Assembly (NCBI GenBank): GCA_016841285.1 | Contig: JAENZK010000006.1 | Span: 1-32,720, forward strand | DNA: 32,720 nucleotides | Source of the DNA: Guptibacillus hwajinpoensis | GTDB lineage: Bacteria > Bacillota > Bacilli > Bacillales > Bacillaceae_J | Direction of reading: 5' to 3' | In this document: positions 8,213-13,884 of the stretch, in pieces | How positions within the stretch are numbered: position 1 is the first letter of the stretch | Layout: every line of letters begins with the position of its first letter | Translations under genes and position numbers: made by a program | Notes under the pieces: model-generated | Databases searched by the model: none | What the model saw: the letters and a program-made list of their open reading frames with translations, nothing else | Told to the model about the DNA's origin: nothing

Positions 8213-9196
8213 TTAAATGTTCCAATCAATAAGGAGTCCAGCGTGTGTTAATCCGCCACCGAAGCCATAAAGCAACAATTTGTTACCATTTTTGATTTTC
8301 CCTTCAAGTACCCCTTTGTCTAGTGATAAGGGAATCGAAGCTGCAGAGGTATTACCAAAATCAACTAAACTGTATAATGTTTTCTCTATTGAAAAATCAG
8401 CTCTGTCACAAATGGATTCAATCATTCGCAAATTTGCACTATGAGGAATAAACCAATCGACATCACTCAAAGCTAGGTCGGCTTTTTCCACCACACTTTC
8501 CATACCTTTAGGAACTGTAGTAACCGCCCATTTATATACCTCACGTCCATTTTGAACGAATTTACCGCTATTGTTGACTTCTTCTTCAAACATTTGTTTT
8601 GATAAGTTTGACACATATAAGTTTTTTCCTTTTTCACCTTCTGCACCCATATGGGCCGAAAGGAAACTTGGTTGTTCTTCACTGTACTCCACGAGTACTG
8701 CTCCTCCACCGTCTCCAAATATAATGCAGGTCGTTCGATCTTCATAATCCGTGATTCTTGATAAAGTCTCTGCCCCAATAACAAGAATTTTCTTGTGTAA
8801 ACCAGCCGTAATTAATCCATTAGCCACATGCAATCCGTATGTAAACCCTGCACAAGCTGCATTTAAATCAATAGCTCCTGCATTCTTTATACCCAGTTTT
8901 GCTTGGACTAATGCAGCTGTACTTGGAGTAATGAAATCGGGTGTTAATGTACAAACAATAATCATGTCTACGTCTTCTATTGATTTTTCAAATCGTTCCA
9001 TTAAGTTCCATACAGCCTTACAGCTTATATCACTTGTAAACTCTTCTTCATTTGCGATTCTTCGTTCTTTGATACCAGTTCGCTTCAAAATCCATTCATC
9101 ATTGGTATCCACTAATCTTTCTAAATCATCATTCGTTAATTTTTTTTCAGGAACATATGAACCGATTGCCGTAATACGCGCCTTTGATCTATACAT
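8213..9196 (-). CDS. fabH: 3-oxoacyl-ACP synthase III (FabHB/YhfB type)
   Basis: The 327 residues align by eye along their full length with Bacillus FabHB. The family condenses an acyl-CoA primer with malonyl-ACP to start (often branched-chain) fatty acid synthesis in the cytosol. The catalytic triad is visible: C115 in NAACAGF, H252 in PHSANLRM and N282 in GNTSAAS. The GFGGGLTHAG C-terminal loop is present. The start at 9196 has AAGGTGG upstream. It stands alone, without other fab genes, as FabHB does in B. subtilis. Family assignment is firm; whether it is a housekeeping isozyme or serves a special acyl chain cannot be told. Confidence 0.93.
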   Translation of the reverse strand: MYRSKARITAIGSYVPEKKLTNDDLERLVDTNDEWILKRTGIKERRIANEEEFTSDISCKAVWNLMERFEKSIEDVDMIIVCTLTPDFITPSTAALVQAKLGIKNAGAIDLNAACAGFTYGLHVANGLITAGLHKKILVIGAETLSRITDYEDRTTCIIFGDGGGAVLVEYSEEQPSFLSAHMGAEGEKGKNLYVSNLSKQMFEEEVNNSGKFVQNGREVYKWAVTTVPKGMESVVEKADLALSDVDWFIPHSANLRMIESICDRADFSIEKTLYSLVDFGNTSAASIPLSLDKGVLEGKIKNGNKLLLYGFGGGLTHAGLLIDWNI

Positions 9197-9295
9197 AAGA
9201 AACCACCTTTTAAATTTTTATAACTATTATTCAATACTTTGTATTATATTATCACTAATTATTAATAGTAGGTACTAATTTGTACAAAAAATTTT

Positions 9296-9355
9296 GAGCC
9301 ACAGTTGCCGACCCTGCGTCCCAAGTGCGAGCCAGAGAACCCGACCCTCTGTCTC
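9296..9355 (+). repeat. Dispersed hairpin repeat, two units
   Basis: Units at 9296-9324 (GCCACAG...CTGCGTCC, a diverged pairing) and 9329-9355 (GCCAGAG-AACCCGACC-CTCTGTC) lie between the FabH-type gene and the ACT-like gene. Confidence 0.85.
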
Positions 9356-9456
9356 GTCGGGTAAAAATTTGGCTCAAAAGTTGGACAAAACAACTTGTCA
9401 CACTGCTAATTATGGGAATAAACTATATTACTTTATTAGGAAAGGATGTGAAACAG

Positions 9457-9903
9457 GTGAATAATAATGCTACAAATAATACTGCCAAGGCAAAGGGCGT
9501 TTTAAGGCAAGAATTTAATTTTTATGCGAACGATGAAGTCCTTGACCAAATTTTTAAAGATATTGCGGATGCAGGTGTAACCCTAATTGCCTTTACCATA
9601 ACAGCGATGAACAGGAGGAATACGAACTTTGTCCGGATGGTTGTCGGACCTCCAAACGCGAATAGTTCCTATGCCAACAGGGTTGCGCGAAACGCCCTTC
9701 ATTCTGCAGGCGTACAGTACCATGAGAAAGAGGTCCTCCAGATTATTGCCGCACCTTCTCCTGGATTCGGAAGAAGTGTTTTTCAAACTTTATACAATCT
9801 AAGATTGTTTGCAACCTATTCTGCTGCTAACGGCTTCATTCTGAACATTTCCAATCCCGAAACAGCACTTAAGATACTAAAGCAAAATAACATTATTAAT
9901 TAA
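9457..9903 (+). CDS. Tandem-ACT-like small regulatory protein
   Basis: The 148-residue protein has no recognised catalytic motif. Two successive segments have the ACT-domain rhythm. The first (about residues 20-85) runs through AGVTLIAFTIT, FVRMVVGPP and ALHSAGVQYHEKEVLQI. The second (about 86-145) begins PSPGFGRSVFQTL and ends with FILNISNPETALKILK. ACT domains bind small ligands, often amino acids, and control enzymes or act alone as sensors. I chose GTG 9457 because AAAGGATG lies about 10 bases upstream; ATG 9412 is possible but lacks a ribosome site. The gene is followed by a large repeat hairpin and then the selenoprotein pair. ACT assignment is from pattern only, and function is unknown. 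Confidence 0.7.
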   Translation: MNNNATNNTAKAKGVLRQEFNFYANDEVLDQIFKDIADAGVTLIAFTITAMNRRNTNFVRMVVGPPNANSSYANRVARNALHSAGVQYHEKEVLQIIAAPSPGFGRSVFQTLYNLRLFATYSAANGFILNISNPETALKILKQNNIIN

Positions 9904-9924
9904 AACCGGGACGGTGGGTCTCGG

Positions 9925-9985
9925 GTGAGACAGAGGGTCGGGAAGTCTGGTTCAACAAGCCAGACTTCCCGACCCTCTGTCCCAC
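9925..9985. repeat. Head-to-head repeat pair forming a long hairpin
   Basis: A reversed copy (9925-9952) faces a forward copy (9957-9985) of the dispersed repeat. Together they form a nearly perfect stem of about 26 bp with a loop of only a few bases. It is the only inverted copy in the window. It lies 22 bases after the ACT-like gene and about 85 bases before the selenoprotein operon, so it could end one transcript and insulate the next. Confidence 0.88.
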
Positions 9986-10068
9986 TAGCATTGTTGGGAT
10001 AAAATAATTAATAAAAGGGAATCATACAACAGTGTTTATTAATGATACATTGGAAAGGAGAATTTCAC

Positions 10069-10569
10069 ATGCCACAAGGAGCTACTGAAACAAGCACCTT
10101 AAAAGTTGGTGATCCGGCACCGGATTTCACTTTAAATGCACATGGGAATCGTACCATTACATTAAGTGACTACCATGGATCAAAAAATGTATTTCTTTGT
10201 TTTTATCCCTTAGATTGGACCCCTGTCTGAGGCGCGCAAATGCCTTCATACGAGGATGATTTATCCCGTTTTGAAGAGTTTGATACCCAGGTCTTGGGTA
10301 TTTCAGTTGATAGCGTCCCTAGTCATGAAGCATGGCAAAAATCAATTGGGGGTATTTCTTACCCGCTTCTTTCCGATTTTTACCCACATGGAGAAGTTGC
10401 GGAAAAATATGGTGTTCTTCGCAAAAACAAAAACGATCCACCATATGGTGCAACAGAGCGTGCCCTCTTTATCATTGATAAAGAAGGCATCGTTAAGTGG
10501 ATAGATGTCCACCCGATTGGTAAGCAACCTGATAATGAAGAATTATTTGATGTTTTGCGGAAACTTTAA
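10069..10569 (+). CDS. Peroxiredoxin with in-frame UGA (selenocysteine) at the peroxidatic position
   Basis: Read through the TGA at 10228-10230, this is a 166-residue thioredoxin-fold peroxiredoxin of the AhpC/TSA-Bcp type, which reduces hydroperoxides in the cytoplasm. Residues 11-20 (LKVGDPAPDF) are the family's opening. The active-site segment FYPLDWTPV-Sec-GAQMPSYE puts the TGA (residue 54) exactly where the peroxidatic Cys stands (xTPVC). The part after the TGA stays in frame and is well conserved, with LLSDFYPHGEVAEKYG and ERALFIIDKEGIVKW. ATG 10069 has AAGGAG 8 bases upstream. The only cysteine is C44. A hairpin lies 20-39 bases after the TGA. The GrdB-like selenoprotein gene follows 38 bases later. 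A conventional reading would split this into a 53-residue stub and a remnant. Sec machinery is not in the window, so insertion is inferred. Confidence 0.88.
10250..10269 (+). promoter_or_regulatory. Candidate bacterial SECIS element in peroxiredoxin mRNA
   Basis: ACG-(A bulge)-GGAT, loop GATTT, ATCC-CGT: seven pairs with one bulged A and an apical loop that starts with G. The loop begins 27 bases after the TGA, a spacing compatible with bacterial SECIS hairpins bound by SelB. Confidence 0.6.
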
Positions 10570-10607
10570 GTAGATTCCTTAGTAGAAAGAAAATAAGGAG
10601 GCCGTGT

Positions 10608-11309
10608 ATGGAACTATCAAGAAAAGCTATCCCATATACACCTAGCAGTAAACCACTGCATGAAATGACCATTATGATTGTTTCAACTTCCGGCGTCCAT
10701 CTGAAGGATCAGGAACCTTTTCACACAGATCCCACTAAAGGAGATGCGACCTTCCGCATCATTCCAGGGGATGTTGATTCAAAGGATTTAATGGTAACTC
10801 ATGCAGCTCCAAAGGAACATTATAATACGGATGCTCCGAATGAGGATATTAACTGCGTTTTCCCGATCGATCGCCTGCGAGAAATGGTAGATGATGGAGA
10901 CCTTGGCGGCGTAGCTGAAAAGCATCTAACGATGATGGGCTACTCTATGAGATTAGCTAAAATTAATAATGAAACTATTCCTGCACTCGTAAAAGAAGTA
11001 GTTCGATCCAAAGCGGATGCAGTCATTTTAACGGCAGGCTGACCACTCTGTCATCGCACTGTAGTTACAGTGCAGCGTGGCATTGAATCACAGGGAATTC
11101 CAACTACATTAATTACCTTGGACGTTGAACAATCGGGCTTGATGAGGCCCCCACGGGCTATCCATCCAGTAGGGTTCGAATTCGGACATTCTTTAGGAAA
11201 GCCACATGATAAAGCAACCCAAACGAAAGTGCTAACGGCCGCTCTTGAAGAACTAAATGTAAAACAAGAGCCAGGGAACATTCATGATGTCAATTTTCCA
11301 ACTTACTAA
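10608..11309 (+). CDS. GrdB-like reductase selenoprotein (glycine/sarcosine/betaine reductase selenoprotein B family), UxxC
   Basis: Read through the TGA at 11040-11042, the product has 233 residues. N-terminal segments typical of this family are visible: STSGVHLKDQEPF (24-36), FRIIPGDV, and CVFPIDRLREMVDDGDLGG. After ADAVILTAG the TGA is residue 145, followed by PLC, giving a Sec-x-x-Cys redox pair (U145, C148) where related proteins have CxxC. The downstream part, with IPTTLITLD and MRPPRAIHPVGFEFGHSLGKP, is also family-typical. This stand-alone form is about half the length of clostridial GrdB, and no GrdA, GrdC or thioredoxin partner is near. A perfect hairpin follows the TGA. An AAGGAGG site precedes ATG 10608. 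The enzyme's substrate in an aerobic-type bacillus is unknown; a redox role with the neighbouring peroxiredoxin is inference. Confidence 0.88.
11056..11073 (+). promoter_or_regulatory. Candidate bacterial SECIS element in GrdB-like mRNA
   Basis: GCACTGT-AGTT-ACAGTGC is a perfect 7-bp stem with a tetraloop whose second base is G. The loop begins about 20 bases after the TGA at 11040-11042. Position, stem strength and loop G all suit a bacterial SECIS hairpin. Confidence 0.75.
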
Positions 11310-11330
11310 TGATTTATAAAAGAAAAAAAT

Positions 11331-11369
11331 GGGCATGAGTTTCGTTACTACAGCGGACTCATGCCTTTC
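11331..11369 (+). terminator. Terminator of the selenoprotein operon
   Basis: Arms GGCATGAGT and ACTCATGCC flank a 16-base loop, with TTTCAGTT after the stem. It lies 22 bases past the second selenoprotein's stop codon. Confidence 0.75.
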
Positions 11370-11381
11370 AGTTAAGGAAAA

Positions 11382-11410
11382 AAGCCAGAGTTCCCGACCC
11401 CGTGGCCCAA
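11382..11410 (+). repeat. Dispersed hairpin repeat, single unit
   Basis: AAGCCAGAG-TTCCCGACC-CCGTGGCCC ends 2 bases from the stop codon of the Cys-tailed protein gene on the minus strand. Read on that strand it ends CTCTGGC followed by TTTTTT, which looks like an intrinsic terminator for that gene. Confidence 0.88.
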
Positions 11411-11412
11411 TT

Positions 11413-12303
11413 TTAATCTCCACCCCCACCACAGCTGGAGCAGGAACTACAAGATGAGCAAGAACTACAGGAACTAACTGACCCGCAATTTGTACTGCTT
11501 GATGAACTATCGTTACTAATGTTCATGTAGCTTGAAAATTTATCATAATGAAAATAAGAAACAGATAAAAAAGGGACGAGCATTGCATTGAAATTTTTCT
11601 GAGTTTTACTTTTTCTCATCTTATCTTGAATGACGGCTTTTTCATAATCTTTTATACTATTTGCTGTGTTTTTCATGGAGGAAATAAGCGAAAGTACAGT
11701 ATTCGTATATTGGGTATCACTTTTAAAATATAGATCTATAAGTTCGTTTTCTGATAAACTTTTAAACTCCTCAATGATTTTTGGATTTACAGGATGCCTG
11801 AAAAAACCATTGTAAAGATGGATATTCTCTTTTCTTATGAAAAAAAGCTCCGCATACACCCAATCAAAAAAACCTCGCAAATCAGGATCAGACGTCTCTT
11901 TTACATTTGGACTGTGATGAAGAATACTGCCTAAATATTTTTTTGAAAAATCATCATACTCACGAGTAAACATAAGCATCTGATGCCATAGATCATCAAC
12001 TTTTTTGCTAAACATTGGCGACTCTTTTAAAAGAGCTGTCATAATAAAGTAGCGTTTTAAATCTTGTAGACGCCAATTGTATTCATTTTCTTTAAACTTA
12101 ATTTCTTTCTTTATTCGCTCTTCTACGTTGTTTATATAACTTATACTTAGGGACTGCTCCAGGTGATCACTTAGTTTTTTTAACCCTTTTAACGGTTTTA
12201 ACTCTACTGAATTTGGAGATAAACCAAATTTAAATGTGAGTTTTTTACGTAAAAATAAAACAAACACAATAACAACGGCAAGCAGGAATATCCATCCCAT
12301 CAA
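11413..12303 (-). CDS. Membrane-anchored protein with Cys-rich C-terminal tail
   Basis: The 296-residue protein has one N-terminal membrane helix (residues 3-18) followed by RKK, so the bulk is probably cytoplasmic. The middle (about 80-135) contains VDDLWHQMLMFTREYDDF and LGSILHHSPN. This recalls the DLxWHxHxL...HH pattern of glycine-rich-domain (DUF1399-like) proteins; that resemblance is from memory and moderate. The tail is a striking low-complexity run of SSC repeats with six cysteines ending in GGGGD, which could bind metal or form disulfides. The gene is monocistronic with its own ATG at 12303 after GGGGGG. Function unknown. Confidence 0.8.
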   Translation of the reverse strand: MMGWIFLLAVVIVFVLFLRKKLTFKFGLSPNSVELKPLKGLKKLSDHLEQSLSISYINNVEERIKKEIKFKENEYNWRLQDLKRYFIMTALLKESPMFSKKVDDLWHQMLMFTREYDDFSKKYLGSILHHSPNVKETSDPDLRGFFDWVYAELFFIRKENIHLYNGFFRHPVNPKIIEEFKSLSENELIDLYFKSDTQYTNTVLSLISSMKNTANSIKDYEKAVIQDKMRKSKTQKNFNAMLVPFLSVSYFHYDKFSSYMNISNDSSSSSTNCGSVSSCSSCSSCSSCSSCGGGGD

Positions 12304-12375
12304 ATCCCCCCCTCATCTAATCTCTTTTGTTTTCCACATGTATTTTCTCCATTGTACCATGACCACAATCTTTGT

Positions 12376-12404
12376 TTGCTATTTCATGTTACATCTGTTA
12401 TTCT
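12376..12404 (+). promoter_or_regulatory. Promoter of cold-shock gene copy 1
   Basis: TTGCTA, 17 bases, TATTCT. Both boxes match 4 of 6 consensus bases and are unchanged in copy 2 (16946-16974). They imply a leader of about 110 bases, the kind of long 5' region seen on cold-shock mRNAs. Confidence 0.55.
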
Positions 12405-12521
12405 TAAGAAGAATTATTTTTGTTCTAATTCGGATTGAGAATGGAATTTGGTTTTCGTCTAAGGTATTTGAGCAAGGGTAGTAACATATTGTGCGTATTT
12501 TCGCAATTGGAGGCAACAATT

Positions 12522-12722
12522 ATGGAACAAGGTAAAGTTAAATGGTTTAATGCAGAAAAAGGTTTTGGATTCATCGAGCGTGAAGGTGGAGAGGACGTAT
12601 TCGTTCATTTCTCAGCAATCCAAAGCGAAGGTTTCAAATCTTTAGACGAAGGTCAAAGTGTAACTTTTGAAATTGAGCAAGGACAACGTGGACCACAAGC
12701 TAAAAACGTTCAAAAAGCTTAA
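12522..12722 (+). CDS. cspC: Cold-shock protein, copy 1
   Basis: The 66-residue single-domain nucleic-acid chaperone has the RNP1 motif KGFGFIE (residues 13-19) and RNP2 motif VFVHF (27-31). The [15 protein letters not shown] start and the QAKNVQKA end are closest to B. subtilis CspC as I remember it. The protein binds single-stranded RNA or DNA and prevents secondary structure, chiefly at low temperature. GGAGG lies 9 bases before the ATG. The amino-acid sequence is identical to the second copy at 17089. Control is likely through the conserved leader of about 110 bases, which ends at TATTGTGCG and the ribosome site. An intrinsic terminator follows directly. Confidence 0.95.
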   Translation: MEQGKVKWFNAEKGFGFIEREGGEDVFVHFSAIQSEGFKSLDEGQSVTFEIEQGQRGPQAKNVQKA

Positions 12723-12735
12723 TAAAAGCTAATGG

Positions 12736-12764
12736 CAGACCCTATTTATAGGGTCTGTTTTTTA
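12736..12764 (+). terminator. Terminator of cold-shock gene copy 1
   Basis: CAGACCC-TATTTATA-GGGTCTG followed by TTTTTT. Confidence 0.93.
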
Positions 12765-12776
12765 TTTTAATGGCAA

Positions 12777-12808
12777 AAGCCAGAGTTCCCGACCCTCTGG
12801 CCTGCCCA
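12777..12808 (+). repeat. Dispersed hairpin repeat, single unit
   Basis: AAGCCAGAG-TTCCCGACC-CTCTGGCC. On the minus strand it follows the GGCT-like gene's stop codon within 2 bases and ends GGCTTTTG, so it probably serves as that operon's terminator. Confidence 0.88.
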
Positions 12809-12809
12809 T

Positions 12810-13190
12810 TTAGTCTAATTCGCGCCAAGACCCGCTTGTGATCGGTTTTAAGTTCTGGGCCTTTTCTTTTGTAAAAACATAAATAAAACCTTCTCTATCT
12901 TTATAGCAGTCCTTCACCCAAACACGGTCGTAATAATTATCACCTCTATTCTCTTGGTATTCTTCAAGCCAATCCATCCGTTCCAGGCCTACTTCATTTA
13001 CAGTAAACCACTCACCTTTGATGTCCACACCTTTCTGATCTAAAACAACCGCCGGATAACCAGCGCCCACATCGTACAGGTTTCCTTTAATCGTTCCTTC
13101 CTCTACATGCTGCAAATACGGCTTCGCAACATGATGATTGGTTTCTCCAACCAACAACGTACCGTACACAAAAACCTGATATTGTTTCAC
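12810..13190 (-). CDS. Gamma-glutamylcyclotransferase-like (AIG2 fold), short partner
   Basis: The 126 residues carry the substrate-loop motif VYGTLL (8-13) and the segment LERMDWLEEY (69-78), whose E77 fits the catalytic glutamate of the GGCT/AIG2 fold. Members cyclise gamma-glutamyl groups to 5-oxoproline, but many bacterial ones are uncharacterised. The start is GTG 13190 with an AAGGGGGC site that overlaps the end of the upstream gene's stop region. Only 13 bases separate it from the larger GGCT-like gene, so the two are co-translated. Fused two-domain proteins of this family exist in Bacillus (YkqA type, about 277 residues from memory); 151 plus 126 makes 277, which suggests a split version. 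Confidence 0.85.
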   Translation of the reverse strand: MKQYQVFVYGTLLVGETNHHVAKPYLQHVEEGTIKGNLYDVGAGYPAVVLDQKGVDIKGEWFTVNEVGLERMDWLEEYQENRGDNYYDRVWVKDCYKDREGFIYVFTKEKAQNLKPITSGSWRELD

Positions 13191-13203
13191 GACATCTGCC
13201 CCC

Positions 13204-13659
13204 TTATAATGTTTCTGTAAATTTCTTAAAGCGTTCTTTTAATACATTCTGATATTCTTCTGATAGCTCCGTAGCCCCATCTAATATAATGTTCATATAA
13301 TCAACTGAAGGAATCACTTCCTTTGCAGCTTTTTCCACTACCGTGTAGGTTTCTGCAGTAATTTTTTCACCGGTCTTTGATAGGAGCAGTTCTACAGGAA
13401 TTCTTTTATACAACCCGATATGAACTCCTTCGCGGCGATCCAATGCTTTAAAATCCTCAACCTCAAAAACAATCCCCTCCACCTGATAGCCAAGCTTTGA
13501 TACAATGTCTGCTATCCCACCGTTCCGACCAGATGAATATCTAGTAAAAGCCAATTCATAATCTGCTAAAATTGCAGCCCCTACCAATCGCTCATCCTTC
13601 ACCGTTCTTGCTATATCTTTTAAACTCATGCAGCTTCCGTATGCAAAATAGAATGCCAT
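13204..13659 (-). CDS. Gamma-glutamylcyclotransferase-like (AIG2 fold), long partner
   Basis: The 151-residue protein starts with FYFAYGSCM (3-11), the YGSxM loop of the family, and has LDRREGVHIGLYKR (73-86), where E77 is the expected catalytic glutamate. A further GYQVEGIVFEV strand pair completes the beta-barrel core. The ATG at 13659 follows a GAAAGGGGGAAAT site. It is the first gene of a two-gene operon with the short GGCT-like gene. Substrate is unknown; gamma-glutamyl amines or peptides are the class expectation. Confidence 0.87.
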   Translation of the reverse strand: MAFYFAYGSCMSLKDIARTVKDERLVGAAILADYELAFTRYSSGRNGGIADIVSKLGYQVEGIVFEVEDFKALDRREGVHIGLYKRIPVELLLSKTGEKITAETYTVVEKAAKEVIPSVDYMNIILDGATELSEEYQNVLKERFKKFTETL

Positions 13660-13741
13660 TTTATTTCCCCCTTTCTTTCATTGTACCTAATATACCAAAT
13701 TTATTGTGACCTATATGTCACTGCGAAAAACTGTTTATTGT

Positions 13742-13769
13742 GAGCCAGACTTCCCGACCCTCTGGCCCA
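13742..13769 (+). repeat. Dispersed hairpin repeat, single unit
   Basis: GAGCCAGAC-TTCCCGACC-CTCTGGCCCA between the GGCT-like operon's start and nhaB. CCAGA/TCTGG pairing is retained. Confidence 0.88.
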
Positions 13770-13884
13770 GACTTATTATTGAATACAAAAATGGTAATGT
13801 GACAAAATACTACAGTGAGTAACTGACCTGTAAATCCTTTTAATGTTGTTAGGTATTGGGAATCTATTCTTGGGAGGTGTGTCA

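Larger units (their letters stand above)
12375..12768 (+). repeat. Segmental duplication, copy 1 (cold-shock gene with promoter, leader and terminator)
   Basis: This block matches 16945-17334 nearly base for base. The homology begins at the -35 box, runs through the leader and gene and ends just after the terminator's T run. Most differences are in the leader; the coding parts differ by one silent change that I could find. Confidence 0.9.

Noticed and set aside
8751-9278. Plus-strand frame of 175 codons opposite the FabH-type gene
   Set aside because: Antisense of a gene whose catalytic triad is intact; no ribosome site.
10042-10569. Two separate genes or a broken peroxiredoxin at the TGA (10228)
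   Set aside because: The TGA replaces precisely the catalytic Cys codon, the frame is kept on both sides, a SECIS-like hairpin follows and the next gene shows the same pattern; a random nonsense mutation is much less likely.
11051-11281. Minus-strand open frame of 76 codons opposite the GrdB-like gene
   Set aside because: It is an antisense shadow of the conserved reading frame, with no ribosome site and no recognisable product.
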